A stretch of DNA of 64,000 nt from Streptococcus sp. zg-86 (GCF_017639855.1 NZ_CP072115.1:1302001-1366000), one strand, 5' to 3'. Positions 26,877 through 36,319 are shown, counted from the stretch's first letter. Notes: generated from the sequence alone by a model not told the origin. Program-made: numbers and translations.

Positions 26877-27972
26877 TTAGCTAATACGCCATTTGAGATA
26901 GGCATCGATAAATCCTTCAATATCTCCGTCCATGACCTTGTCTACCTGAGCGACTTCATAGCCTGTGCGGTGATCCTTGACCATAGTATAGGGAGTAAAG
27001 ACATAGGAACGAATCTGACTGCCCCAGGTAATTTCCTTTTTATCCCCTTTTAGCGAATCCACTTCAGCTGCTTTCTTTTCTTGCTCCAATTGATAGAGCT
27101 TGGCTTGCAGCAATTTCAAGGCACGATCCCTGTTTCCATATTGGGTACGGTCAACAGTCGATTGAGTCACAATGCCTGTCGGGATATGGGTCAGACGAAC
27201 CCCTGTTGATACCTTATTGACGTTCTGTCCACCAGCACCGCCACTACGGAAGGTATCCATTTTTATCTCGTCGTCACGAATCTCAATTTCAATCGTGTCA
27301 TCCAATTCTGGCATGACTTCAACAGATGTAAAAGAGGTGTGACGGCGTTTCGCTGAATCAAATGGTGAGATACGCACTAAGCGGTGAACCCCCATTTCAG
27401 ACTTGAGTAAGCCGTAGGCATTAGGCCCTGTAAAACTGAGAGTAACAGATTTAATCCCTGCTTCATCTCCTGCTTGATAGTCTAAGGTTTCCACCTTGAA
27501 ACCTTTGGCATTCCCAAAGCGTGTATACATTCGTAACAGCATTTCTCCCCAGTCCTGCGCCTCTGTACCACCTGATCCAGGATGGATTTCTAAAATAGCA
27601 TTATTGCTATCATAAGGCTCAGATAAAAGAAGAGTTAACTCATAGCTAGTCATCAATTTGTCTAATTCCAACAGCTTTTCTTCTAGTTCTTCTTGAACAG
27701 AATCATCTTCTGCTAAAAATTCCATGAGAATCCCCGCTTCATCAAGTAAATCCATCATCTGATGAAAATTTTGATAGGTAGCTTTTAATTCATTGAGTTC
27801 TTGAGATGTTTTCTGAGCTGCCAAATTATCATTCCAAAAGTCAGGTTCGGTCATCTTGTTTTCCAAGATGGCAATTTCTTCTTCCAAACCTTCTAAGTCA
27901 AAGAGACCCCCTGAATGAGTTTAATTTGGCTTCTAGCTCGTCTATTTTTTGTCGAATTTCTGCTATATCCAT
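26877..27972 (-). CDS. prfB: Peptide chain release factor 2, expressed by +1 frameshift
   Basis: Frame 0 starts at 27972 ([12 protein letters not shown]...) and gives 24 residues before TGA at 27900-27898. A +1 slip on CTT TGA C enters the long frame and gives about 364 residues in total. The GGQ catalytic loop ([17 protein letters not shown]) is intact, and the RF2 stop-codon-reading element should lie before it. RF2 ends translation at TGA and TAA; low RF2 lets the ribosome slip, so the gene autoregulates. A TGATATAAT promoter and GAGG precede the start. Confidence 0.97.
27897..27912 (-). promoter_or_regulatory. prfB: prfB programmed +1 frameshift site
   Basis: The minus strand reads AGGGGGTCTCTTTGAC: an internal Shine-Dalgarno-like AGGGGG three bases before CTT TGA C. 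This is the canonical RF2 recoding signal. Confidence 0.95.
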
Positions 27973-28005
27973 AAATACCTCATTTTCTATATTCTTTTCA
28001 TTATA

Positions 28006-29133
28006 TCATACTTGTGACTTTTTAGCGAGCGTTAGAAAGGCTTCACGCTCTGCTAGGACATCTGGATGGTCACTGGTAATGTCTTCGATAAAGGAAATCA
28101 ACTCCTCATTGGGTTGTTTGACCAGCTGACTAAGCGCCCAAATTGCCGTTGCCATGTGAATCGGATTTTGCTTTTTATCAATGATTTCTACGAGTTTTGG
28201 GATACTCGATTTGTCATTTGCATTTGCAAGTGCGATAATGGCATTTCGCTGAAGAATATTTTTTCCACGCCAGCTACCAGCAATCATGCCAAATTTTTCC
28301 TTAAACTGGCCATTTGACAACTCCAAAAAGGGAATAAGTTCTGGCTCAGCCAAATCAGGGTCAATGTCCACAACTGGTGGACTGTCAATCCCCTTATTAT
28401 AGGGGCAGCAAATCTGACAAATATCACAGCCATAGATGACCGTCTTGATTTTCTTTCGAAATTCAAGGTCCATCATGCCCTTATCTTGGGTCTGAAAGGA
28501 CAGACAACGTCTGGCATTCATGGTTCCATCCCCAATCAAACAAGATGTGGGGCAGGCTGTCACACAACGATTGCAGTCTCCACAGTCATAATCTACTGGC
28601 TGATCAGGCTCTATTTCTAAATTCGTAATTAGTTCGCCCAAAAACATGTAGGAGCCAAATTCCTTTGAAATGACCAGACCATTTTTACCAATAAAGCCGA
28701 TTCCTGCCCGTCTTGCGACTGCTGTATCAACAAGCGCACCTGTATCGACCATGCCCTTGTATTCAAAATTAGCTGTCAATTCTTCAATGCCACGCGCCAA
28801 GCGTTCCAACTTGTCCTGTAAAATATAGTGGTAATCTAGGCCCCAAGAATTGGGCGTAATCTTGCCACGTTTATACTGGGTTTTCTGCGGTTTTTGCGGT
28901 AATCTTCTTGGGTAAGCAACGGCAATCGAGATAATGGTCTTAGCAGAGGCTAGGCTCAATTTGGGCTGAATGCGTTCTTCAATATTTTTATGTTCAAAAC
29001 CTGATGTGCGTCCTTCTTCGACTGCGGCCCGCAAGGATTTCTCTAAATAGGCAAAATCGTCAGCTGTTGTAAAGCCAATCTTCGAAATGCCAATTTCCTT
29101 CGATAAGGCGATGATTTGTTCTTTTAGATTCAT
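28006..29133 (-). CDS. queG: Epoxyqueuosine reductase QueG
   Basis: A 375-residue cobalamin-dependent iron-sulfur enzyme that performs the last step of queuosine synthesis in tRNA. Two 4Fe-4S motifs are visible: CGDCNRCVTACPTSC (about residues 184-198) and CDICQICCPYNKG (about 234-246). A C-terminal HEAT-like region (RNAIIALANAND, then AIWALSQL) follows. The start MNLKEQIIAL is one base from the predicted transcription start, with no ribosome site. No other que gene is in the window. Confidence 0.95.
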   Translation of the reverse strand: MNLKEQIIALSKEIGISKIGFTTADDFAYLEKSLRAAVEEGRTSGFEHKNIEERIQPKLSLASAKTIISIAVAYPRRLPQKPQKTQYKRGKITPNSWGLDYHYILQDKLERLARGIEELTANFEYKGMVDTGALVDTAVARRAGIGFIGKNGLVISKEFGSYMFLGELITNLEIEPDQPVDYDCGDCNRCVTACPTSCLIGDGTMNARRCLSFQTQDKGMMDLEFRKKIKTVIYGCDICQICCPYNKGIDSPPVVDIDPDLAEPELIPFLELSNGQFKEKFGMIAGSWRGKNILQRNAIIALANANDKSSIPKLVEIIDKKQNPIHMATAIWALSQLVKQPNEELISFIEDITSDHPDVLAEREAFLTLAKKSQV

Positions 29134-29140
29134 TTCTTTT

Positions 29141-29149
29141 ATTGTAACA
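29141..29149 (-). promoter_or_regulatory. Extended -10 giving near-leaderless queG mRNA
   Basis: The minus strand reads TGTTACAAT, seven bases before the ATG. The predicted leader is about 1 nt. Confidence 0.55.
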
Positions 29150-29171
29150 AAAATAGTAAACTTTGCAATAT

Positions 29172-29669
29172 CTAAATCAAAAAGAGCAGACTAGCTACTA
29201 AAATCGTCAGTAGCAAAGCCAGTTGATTGACTCGCTCATAGGTTTTTTCACGCCAAATGCTGGTCAAAACATACATGATGTTGATACCAATTGCACCACC
29301 AAAGCCATTAGCAAGAATGTCTGTCACATCTGCTACACCTATTCTAAACGTGTATTGAAGTACTTCATAGGCTAGACTAACCGCTATCATAAGGCTAAGA
29401 TTTTTGCCCCAAGTAGCTGTTCGATTTAACATTTCCAGATAGATTCCAAAGGGAACAAAACATAGGACATTTAAGCCGATTTCTTGGTAATCCAGCACCC
29501 CATTATACATGGCTGTCCCTGCAAAAGGAATCAAATTGATACTAGACTCTCGTGAGCCGATATAAGCCAGCTGGAGAGTGGAAAAAATGTCTAATTTAAA
29601 CAAGATAATCCATGTCAAAAACATGAGATAGATTCCAAATAAAAGAATCGTTACTTTGCGAGACTGCAT
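29172..29669 (-). CDS. VanZ-like membrane protein
   Basis: A 165-residue VanZ-family protein with about five hydrophobic segments. INLIPFAGT, GLNVLCFVPFGIYL and the acidic helix LAYEVLQYTFRIGVADVTDILANGFGGAIG are family hallmarks. VanZ itself gives low-level teicoplanin resistance; chromosomal relatives like this one have no clear role. The start MQSRKV at 29669 has GGAGGGAAGA directly upstream; an in-frame ATG 24 bases earlier has none. Confidence 0.88.
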   Translation of the reverse strand: MQSRKVTILLFGIYLMFLTWIILFKLDIFSTLQLAYIGSRESSINLIPFAGTAMYNGVLDYQEIGLNVLCFVPFGIYLEMLNRTATWGKNLSLMIAVSLAYEVLQYTFRIGVADVTDILANGFGGAIGINIMYVLTSIWREKTYERVNQLALLLTILVASLLFLI

Positions 29670-29693
29670 TCTTCCCTCCCCCTTTATAAGCAT

Positions 29694-30319
29694 TGTATCA
29701 TTATATCAAAAAATAACCTTAAAAACGTTACACAATGATGACAAATCAGGCTATGTATTACAGTTTCTTTACAGCTTCTATTCCTATTTTAGATCAGTAG
29801 AAAAAGAGTTGGACTCAATCGTGATTTCAAAGAAATCACGACTTCTGTCTCACTCCCACTTTTAGCACGGCGGAGGTGCGGTATTGTGCTCGCTACGCTC
29901 GCAAATCTTCTAACCTTAAAACTACAGAAAATTAAATATCATTGTAATGTTTTTCTGAATTGTGAGGTTTGTCTACATTCTGAAACGAATCCACTGGATT
30001 CGTTTACTCCCTCCCCTGCATGTTCACTAGCTGTCACAATTGAGGATTGGTATCAGTCAAACTGTTAAAGCTATAAAAGAAGCAAGGCTGGACACTTTTG
30101 TCTCAGCCTCTTCATTCTTTATTTACTATAGGAAGCCGTCATGAACGCTGTATTGATTTTCTCAAGCTAGTTGCTCCCATAATGATGAACCAGTCTACTA
30201 AAGTCCAGATTCCAAATGGCAACTAAGACAAGAAATCCTTCGCAATACCAAGTTCAATTCATCCTTCACTATCCTACTGCTCCTCTGCAAAGAGTAACTC
30301 TCGTTATCTGATACAACAC
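29694..30319. other. Non-coding repeat mosaic
   Basis: No credible gene. It contains a perfect TCGTGATTTC/GAAATCACGA hairpin (29819-29841), a 125-bp repeat (29857-29981), a palindrome with arms AAACGAATCCA and TGGATTCGTTT (about 29983-30005), and a GGCTGGACACTTTTGTCTCAGCC-type hairpin (30087-30112). I see nothing clear from 30113 to 30319. Confidence 0.55.
29857..29981 (+). repeat. 125-bp repeat, copy 2
   Basis: Same length as 18191-18315 with about four substitutions. Confidence 0.9.
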
Positions 30320-30817
30320 TTATTCTGCACTTATTTCCTCTTTAGTGACTTCCATCACTTCGTTCAACTCTGTTGGTACATTAACAATATCTTTTTTGAT
30401 TTCACTAGCTGTAGCGTATGTCTTGTCTTGCTTGACTTGATTGATTTGCCACATTAAACGCTCAAAGTTTGCCTGTTTACATGCTTTCATGATGAGGAAA
30501 CAATCCACCAATTTCCAGATATAGACCCCTACCAATAAGAACAAACCAATTAGAATGATTAAGGTCAGATAGGCCGCAACTGTAAGAGCCAATTTAGCAA
30601 TTCCTATTCCCTTATGGCCAATATAGAAACGATCAATCCCCAACTCTCCCAAAAAAATAGCACATACGAGAGCCGTTGTCGGACTTTTGATGTCTGTCAT
30701 CAACAACCTTGTTATCGCATCCTCATCTAACTGATCCAGTTCTTCTTTGATAATCGGTAAGGCTTCAGGCGGAAAGGCATTCATATTTGCCATTAAAAAG
30801 GTTTGTGCATAATTCAT
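30320..30817 (-). CDS. TM2 domain protein
   Basis: A 165-residue protein. The TM2 core covers about residues 47-110: TTALVCAIFLGELGIDRFYIGHKGIGIAKL, then a second hydrophobic segment and VGVYIWKLVDCFLI. It has a helical N-terminus and a Lys/Glu-rich cytoplasmic tail. TM2 proteins carry two short transmembrane helices around a DRF-like motif, present here as IDRF; their function is unknown. AGGAG lies nine bases before the chosen ATG; one three codons earlier overlaps that site. Confidence 0.88.
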   Translation of the reverse strand: MNYAQTFLMANMNAFPPEALPIIKEELDQLDEDAITRLLMTDIKSPTTALVCAIFLGELGIDRFYIGHKGIGIAKLALTVAAYLTLIILIGLFLLVGVYIWKLVDCFLIMKACKQANFERLMWQINQVKQDKTYATASEIKKDIVNVPTELNEVMEVTKEEISAE

Positions 30818-30972
30818 ATTCTTCATCTCCTAAATAATCTATTGAAAACATCCTCTCGTTTTTATCCGACTAATCTTGCATTATTCTACCACTTTCTGCC
30901 TCTGATGACCAGTCAAATTGATTGATTTCCTGGTGAAAGTTGTAAGTATTCCATGCTTCTCTTGCTCATCTT

Positions 30973-31770
30973 CTAGTCTCCTATTCCCCAGTCTTGAATC
31001 ACTTGTTTTAAGGCTCCTGATAAGAGATTCTCCTTGTCCAATTGCAGATAAATCTCTAGCAAGCAGGAACGCACAGCTGAAAACCGATAAAAATCACGAT
31101 TGGTTTCCAAAGGAAAATGCAAGGTTTTAATCCAATCTATCAAAATTCCCTCCTGAAGATGACCGTGTTTTATTGCCTCATAGATGACACGGGCCAATCG
31201 CCATTCCTCATCATCAACAAATCGCTGAGGTAGACGTTGGAAAATACCTGTTACTATTGGAAATAGTCTACTCCAGTCTTCTTGTTGAAAAAAGGGATGT
31301 TTTACAAGAGCAACTGCTAAATCCGCTCCATGGGCAAAGGCATGAACCCAACCATAGTTGTCTGAATAACCAGTAAAATCCTGCTCTTTTTCTAAATACT
31401 CATAGGCTTTCTGGCCAATACTCTGATACTCTTGCTCAGAAATCAATTGGAAATAGGGACTATCTAGTAGACAACTAACTTCTAAGAGATGCCCTAACAG
31501 CAAGGCCGTAAAGGAGCGTGTCAAGGCGGCAAGTCCTCTTTCATCCATGCGATATAGTAAATAATCTTTCGCCAGACTTTTCTCTACTAATAAGCGAAAT
31601 TGATCCCTCGTAAATAGCCCTTCAAACAGACCACGTCCTAGGCTGATATAGACTAATTCATCACGAATAGCCGCATCAGAATGACCGATGTGCTCCAACA
31701 ACCACATCACTTCATCATCTGAATAGGTTGGCTTTTCTGATTGTAATTTTTCCTCTAAACGATTTTTCAT
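30973..31770 (-). CDS. DUF2785 domain protein
   Basis: About 265 residues, nearly all helical, in the DUF2785 family. Conserved blocks are DDEVMWLLEHIGHSDAAIRD near the N-terminus and NYGWVHAFAHGADLAVALVKH (about residues 139-159). The His-rich helix could bind a ligand or metal, but no activity is known. AGGAGG precedes two tandem ATGs, and the second gives better spacing. Confidence 0.85.
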   Translation of the reverse strand: MKNRLEEKLQSEKPTYSDDEVMWLLEHIGHSDAAIRDELVYISLGRGLFEGLFTRDQFRLLVEKSLAKDYLLYRMDERGLAALTRSFTALLLGHLLEVSCLLDSPYFQLISEQEYQSIGQKAYEYLEKEQDFTGYSDNYGWVHAFAHGADLAVALVKHPFFQQEDWSRLFPIVTGIFQRLPQRFVDDEEWRLARVIYEAIKHGHLQEGILIDWIKTLHFPLETNRDFYRFSAVRSCLLEIYLQLDKENLLSGALKQVIQDWGIGD

Positions 31771-31837
31771 CATACACCTCCTTTATATCAGTATAGCATA
31801 AGAACTGAAGAAAAGGGAGTGAGCAAGAGCTTGAAAC

Positions 31838-31990
31838 GTTCAAAAGGTTAGGCCATCGTTAAGTCGCTTTGCTTCAATAGTCCAGTGGACTGTTGAAGGT
31901 TGGAAATAGGGATTGTGGAGTAGCCCTCAATTAACGCCAGTTCTATCTAAAATTCCTTGCCTTGTCCTATTCCTTTCTCAATCCCCTATA
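31838..31990 (+). mobile_element. Degraded copy of the ~163-bp MITE
   Basis: From AAAGGTTAGGCCATCGTTAAG to CTCAATCCCCTATA it follows the intact copy at 17654. The left ~20 bases are replaced or mutated. It shows the empty site CATCGTTAAGTCGC that is occupied by the BOX-like element in the 11.1-kb copy. Confidence 0.75.
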
Positions 31991-32043
31991 CTAACTGTAA
32001 AAATAGAAGCTAGACTTTCTGCCCAGCTTCTATTCTCTCATTT

Positions 32044-34740
32044 CTAAATAGCGTTCTTATCCAAACCTAATTTCCGTTGAACGAACTTAACAATTTCTAC
32101 AATGATAATCATAGAGAAACTTCCGATAAGGACGACACCCCATTGTGTCAAGTCAAGATGAGTCACGTGGAAAATAGCTTCTAATGGCTCAATAACAATG
32201 GTTGCTGCCAAGAGAATAAAGGAAACAAGAATGGACCAGTTAAAGGTCTTCGACTTGAATGGTCCAACTGTCAAGATGGATTGGTAAACAGACTTCACAT
32301 TGTAGGCATGGAAGAGCTGAATCAAGCCAAGGGTTGCAAAGGCCATTGTCAGCGCATCAGCATGAATGGCTTCCATATCACCAACATGGACTGGATTTGC
32401 AATCGCATAACCATAGACCGCAAGAACCAAGGCACCTTGTAAAATCCCTTGATAAATAATAGAGCTCATGACACCACCTGAGAAGAAGCTTGACTTGCGT
32501 CCACGAGGTTTATGGCTCATGACACCTGGTTCAGCTGGCTCGACCCCAAGCGCAATCGCTGGGAAGGTATCCGTTACCAAGTTAATCCACAAAAGATGAA
32601 CTGGCTGAAGCACATCCCAACCAAAGAGGGTTGCAAGGAAAATGGTCAGAACTTCTGCCGTATTGGCTGAAAGAAGGTATTGAATGGTTTTTTGGATATT
32701 AGAGAAGACTTTCCGTCCTTCTTCAACGGCTACGATAATGGTTGCAAAGTTATCATCTGCAAGGACCATATCAGAGGCACCTTTTGATACTTCCGTACCT
32801 GTAATTCCCATACCGATACCGATATCAGCTGTTTTTAGAGCTGGCGCATCGTTCACACCGTCTCCTGTCATGGCAACAACTTTTCCTTGGTTCTGCCATG
32901 CTTTCACGATACGTACTTTATGTTCAGGAGAAACTCGTGCATAAACAGAGTATTGACCAACCACTTTTTCGAATTCTTCATCTGACAAGTTGTTCAATTC
33001 AGCCCCTGTCAAGACATGGTTTTCTGCATCTTGTTCGTCAATAATACCAAGGCGTTTTGCAATTGCTTCTGCTGTATCTTGGTGGTCACCTGTAATCATG
33101 ATTGGGCGAATACCAGCTTCTTTTGCCACACGCACAGCTTCTGCAGCTTCTGCACGTTCTGGGTCAATCATACCAATCAAACCTGTAAAGATCAAGTCCG
33201 TTTCAAGTGTTTCAGTTGTCAATTCTTCTGGAATGCTATCAATAATCTTATAAGCACCTGCAAGAACACGAAGCGCTTGATGCGCCATTTCAGAATTGTT
33301 CACCTTAATAGCTGTGGCTACTTCATCTGTTAATGGACTAACCGTTCCTGCCATATCTACCCTGCTTGAACGGTGTAAGAGCTGGTCTGGCGCCCCTTTG
33401 ACTGCAACGAAGAATTTCCCGTCTGGTAACGGATGAATCGTCGACATGAGTTTCCGATCTGAGTCAAATGGTAACTCAGCAACACGTGGATATTGCGTTA
33501 AGAATGCTTTTACATCATAGTCCTTGTCCAGTGCATATTGGATAAAAGCAGTTTCTGTTGGATCACCAATCAGTTTACCGTCTGCATCAATCTTCGTATC
33601 ATTTGCCAGAACAACCGCACCCAGTAATGGTAAATCTAGTCCTGCTTCAATGGTTTCTTTGGCATCAACTAATTGACCATTGTAATAAACTTTTTCAACA
33701 GTCATCTTGTTCATGGTAAGAGTCCCCGTCTTATCAGACGCAATAATTTCTGTTGAGCCAAGTGTTTCGACCGCTGGTAATTTCCGAACAATCGAATTGC
33801 GCTTTGCAAGGACTTGTGTGCCAAGTGATAGGACAATGGTTACAATAGCTGGCAAACCTTCTGGAATGGCTGCAACTGCAAGAGCAACTGAGGTCAAAAG
33901 ACCAGTTAATGGATGTTCACCACGAATAAAGACGGCTACAGCAAAGGTAATTGCTGCAATGACCAAAATCACATAGGTCAAAACCTTAGACAGATTGTTC
34001 AAGTTTTGTTTGAGTGGTGTATCTGTCTCATCAGCTTCTTGAAGCATACCTGCGATATGGCCAACCTCAGTGAACATCCCCGTATTCACAACCACACCAA
34101 GTCCACGACCATAGGTGACATTGGAATTTTGGAAGGCCATATTGACACGGTCACCAATTCCGGCATCTTCTGCGACTGTCATACGGACATCTTTTTCAAC
34201 CGGTACGGATTCTCCAGTCAAAGCAGCTTCTTCGATTTTTAAGGAATTTGCTTCCAATAAGCGCATATCAGCTGGTACGACATCTCCCGCTTCAAGGCTA
34301 ACAATATCTCCTGGAACCAATTCTTTTGAGTCAATTTCTGTTACATGACCATCCCGTAAAACATGGGCAGAGGGACTAGACATGGATTTCAGAGCGTCGA
34401 TTGCTTCTTCAGCTTTCCCTTCTTGATAGACACCAAAGATTGCATTGATAATGACAACAGCAAGAATGATAATCGCATCTGCAATATCTTCACCACCTGA
34501 TGTTACAACCGATAGAATCGCTGCAAGTAGCAAGATAATAATCATGAGATCTTTGAATTGATCTAGGAATTTCGCTAAAAGGGAGCGTTTCTCACCTTCT
34601 GCTAGTTCATTTCGTCCATATTGCTCCAAACGCTTGCTTGCTTCACTCGTTGTTAAGCCTCGCTCACTTGTCTCTAGCTCACGCAAAACAGCATCTGAAT
34701 CTTGGGTGTAAAAAGCTTGGCGCTTTTGTTCTGTTGACAT
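32044..34740 (-). CDS. mgtA: P-type cation (Ca2+/Mn2+) ATPase, MgtA/CaxP-like
   Basis: An 898-residue type II P-type ATPase. TGES, the phosphorylated aspartate in SDKTGTLTMNK, KGAPDQLL and MTGDGVNDAPALK are all intact. The M4 motif AIPEGLPAIV matches SERCA-type calcium pumps. About ten transmembrane helices are predicted. The start MSTEQKRQAF has AAAGGAG upstream. A Mn2+ riboswitch and terminator precede it, as reported for the pneumococcal mgtA (caxP) gene, so manganese or calcium export is the likely role. The gene symbol rests on that parallel. Confidence 0.9.
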   Translation of the reverse strand: MSTEQKRQAFYTQDSDAVLRELETSERGLTTSEASKRLEQYGRNELAEGEKRSLLAKFLDQFKDLMIIILLLAAILSVVTSGGEDIADAIIILAVVIINAIFGVYQEGKAEEAIDALKSMSSPSAHVLRDGHVTEIDSKELVPGDIVSLEAGDVVPADMRLLEANSLKIEEAALTGESVPVEKDVRMTVAEDAGIGDRVNMAFQNSNVTYGRGLGVVVNTGMFTEVGHIAGMLQEADETDTPLKQNLNNLSKVLTYVILVIAAITFAVAVFIRGEHPLTGLLTSVALAVAAIPEGLPAIVTIVLSLGTQVLAKRNSIVRKLPAVETLGSTEIIASDKTGTLTMNKMTVEKVYYNGQLVDAKETIEAGLDLPLLGAVVLANDTKIDADGKLIGDPTETAFIQYALDKDYDVKAFLTQYPRVAELPFDSDRKLMSTIHPLPDGKFFVAVKGAPDQLLHRSSRVDMAGTVSPLTDEVATAIKVNNSEMAHQALRVLAGAYKIIDSIPEELTTETLETDLIFTGLIGMIDPERAEAAEAVRVAKEAGIRPIMITGDHQDTAEAIAKRLGIIDEQDAENHVLTGAELNNLSDEEFEKVVGQYSVYARVSPEHKVRIVKAWQNQGKVVAMTGDGVNDAPALKTADIGIGMGITGTEVSKGASDMVLADDNFATIIVAVEEGRKVFSNIQKTIQYLLSANTAEVLTIFLATLFGWDVLQPVHLLWINLVTDTFPAIALGVEPAEPGVMSHKPRGRKSSFFSGGVMSSIIYQGILQGALVLAVYGYAIANPVHVGDMEAIHADALTMAFATLGLIQLFHAYNVKSVYQSILTVGPFKSKTFNWSILVSFILLAATIVIEPLEAIFHVTHLDLTQWGVVLIGSFSMIIIVEIVKFVQRKLGLDKNAI

Positions 34741-34773
34741 GTTTTTCTCCTTTTCGTCCCTTTTTGAAAACAC

Positions 34774-34805
34774 AAAAAGAGACTTGTTTTATTCAAACAA
34801 GTCTC
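34774..34805 (-). terminator. Riboswitch-controlled terminator before mgtA
   Basis: On the minus strand GAGACTTGTTT and AAACAAGTCTC pair around GAATA and are followed by TTTTTGTG, 33 bases before the start codon. Confidence 0.85.
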
Positions 34806-34885
34806 GCTATTTCATACAAGGCCGGAAATTTCTTTCGGATTGACGACCTTGTAACGGATACTTCCGTCAGCTACTCCCTTGATAT
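34806..34885 (-). ncRNA. yybP-ykoY Mn2+ riboswitch
   Basis: The leader begins with the conserved AAGGGAGTAGC, continues through ACAAGGTCGTCAATCCG and CCGGCCTTGT, and ends with AGCGAGACTTG. This is the two-legged yybP-ykoY aptamer. The 3' strand (GAGACTTG) is shared with the terminator, so ligand binding should favour read-through (an ON switch). Confidence 0.85.
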
Positions 34886-34892
34886 GCTGACT

Positions 34893-34921
34893 ATTATAGC
34901 AAAAATGAAACATTTTGGCAA
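34893..34921 (-). promoter_or_regulatory. Promoter TTGCCA-17-TATAAT of mgtA
   Basis: Near-consensus boxes. The predicted start is around 34886, just before the aptamer. Confidence 0.8.
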
Positions 34922-34937
34922 GAAGATTTTTCTTTTC

Positions 34938-35324
34938 TTATGATAACGACCACTGTATACAAAGTTTATAGCGAGCCAAGTCTTGACCTGTTTGTGGAAT
35001 GCGCAAGGCATAGCGAATGGTTACCTGTTTTTCTTCTTTCTGGTAGAAGTCTGTCACCACATTGAGGATTTGCATACCGACTGGAGTGGCAATCTGCGTC
35101 ACACTTGTCTCATTACTGATAAACTGCATGACAGATTTAGGAGTTGAAAAGCGGGTCATGGTGCATTCTTGCTGATTTATTTTTAAGACCACGCGCTCTT
35201 TTTCCTCATTTTGGTAAGTCAGGTAGAGAAAATCTCCTTTTTCGACTACTTCTGCCTCGTACACCTGTTCAATGACTTCTAGCTGGCCATCCAAATCAAT
35301 TTCATTGTGAATGCCTATCTTCAT
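34938..35324 (-). CDS. DUF1934 family protein (YwiB-like)
   Basis: A 128-residue all-beta protein of the DUF1934 family, whose relatives adopt a calycin-like barrel. Clear strands include DFLYLTYQNEEKERVVLKIN and KQVTIRYALRI. No catalytic residues stand out and the function is unknown. It overlaps the TSUP gene by 4 bases, so both come from the leaderless message starting at 36214. The mgtA promoter starts 17 bases after its stop. Confidence 0.85.
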   Translation of the reverse strand: MKIGIHNEIDLDGQLEVIEQVYEAEVVEKGDFLYLTYQNEEKERVVLKINQQECTMTRFSTPKSVMQFISNETSVTQIATPVGMQILNVVTDFYQKEEKQVTIRYALRIPQTGQDLARYKLCIQWSLS

Positions 35325-36214
35325 TTCTTCTCCTTCACTTGTGATACAACTGACGAACGCAACAAGGATAATCCCGTATAAGAAGCAATAAAGACCACAA
35401 GAATTTTCAAATTATTGACATCCAAGCTACTCAAGAATTTCGCAGCTGTCAGCACACCACAAACTCCGCCAATGATAATGCCTGATACACCTGGCCAGTT
35501 GACCCGACCAGATTCAATAAATTGCTTGGCTCCGGCTGTCATAATCATAGCTGCATTTAACATCATAACGGGCAGCGCAATCGCTGGGCTAATTCCCATC
35601 AGAGAAAAGAAAATCAATTCTGGTGCATAATTTCCCAAGCCCATGCTCATCAGCATCCCAACGATAAAGTCAAAAGCGATGCCAAGGACTAATTTCCAGC
35701 CTGATAAACCACGGACATCTGTGGTCAAATCAGCTCCAGGATTGGTCACCATGCGATAGACCATAAAGAAAGCCGCAATGACGAGCAAAATCCCTAAAAT
35801 CCGCTGCACCTTCTGCGTATTCCAATGCTGCGTCACGCGCGCGCCCACAAATGCGCCTGTAAAAGCTGCCGTCGCCATGGCAACCAAGGTCAGCAAATCG
35901 ACCTCAACGATGGTAATAAACAGGAGCGCTTCAACCAAGACTGGTATGATATGAGCCGTGGTCATGGTGGCAGGAATCTTTCGATCATCTTGTACTAGCT
36001 TAGTTGCTTTAAATAGTGTAGTAGTCGTTGCAAAAGTCCCAATTCCTAGCGTATCGAGCAAATCAGTGATAAAACCAATTCCAAAACCTGTCCAAAACCG
36101 CTCCCCAAGGTTAACCTTGTGCTCTTTGGCATAGGACAAAATTGTCCAAGCTATCCATAAAATCAGCCCTACCAAAAGGGCTTGTATCAAATGTAAAATC
36201 ATCTCTTCTGTCAT
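35321..36214 (-). CDS. TauE/SafE (TSUP) family membrane permease
   Basis: A 297-residue permease with about eight transmembrane helices. GERFWTGFGIGFITDLLDTLGIG begins the TSUP repeat, and a second copy lies near FDFIVGMLMSMGLGNYAPELIFF. The family exports or imports sulfur-containing organic anions such as sulfite or taurine-derived compounds; the substrate here is unknown. The start MTEEMILHL is exactly six bases after TATAAT and no ribosome site exists. A longer reading to 36292 would include the promoter. Confidence 0.85.
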   Translation of the reverse strand: MTEEMILHLIQALLVGLILWIAWTILSYAKEHKVNLGERFWTGFGIGFITDLLDTLGIGTFATTTTLFKATKLVQDDRKIPATMTTAHIIPVLVEALLFITIVEVDLLTLVAMATAAFTGAFVGARVTQHWNTQKVQRILGILLVIAAFFMVYRMVTNPGADLTTDVRGLSGWKLVLGIAFDFIVGMLMSMGLGNYAPELIFFSLMGISPAIALPVMMLNAAMIMTAGAKQFIESGRVNWPGVSGIIIGGVCGVLTAAKFLSSLDVNNLKILVVFIASYTGLSLLRSSVVSQVKEKK

Positions 36215-36220
36215 ATTCTT

Positions 36221-36249
36221 ATTATAATATGAAAAGCCACTTTCGTAAA
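36221..36249 (-). promoter_or_regulatory. Promoter TTTACG-17-TATAAT giving leaderless TSUP mRNA
   Basis: The -10 box ends six bases before the ATG at 36214. It is divergent from another leaderless promoter 56 bases away (36305-36313). Confidence 0.65.
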
Positions 36250-36304
36250 TAGCTTTCGACCTTGAATCAGCAAATAGTTCACAAAAGCACAATTACCGTT
36301 TTTT

Positions 36305-36313
36305 TGATATAAT
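36305..36313 (+). promoter_or_regulatory. Extended -10 giving leaderless mRNA for the HD gene
   Basis: TGATATAAT, then six bases, then ATG at 36320. No Shine-Dalgarno. Confidence 0.65.
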
Positions 36314-36319
36314 AGAAGA

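Noticed and set aside
27898..27900. prfB as a pseudogene because of an in-frame TGA
   Set aside because: The stop is in the canonical AGGGGG...CTTTGAC recoding site of release factor 2.
33707..34348. Several long open frames antisense to the cation ATPase
   Set aside because: They are shadows of a strongly biased coding region and lack ribosome sites and recognisable domains.
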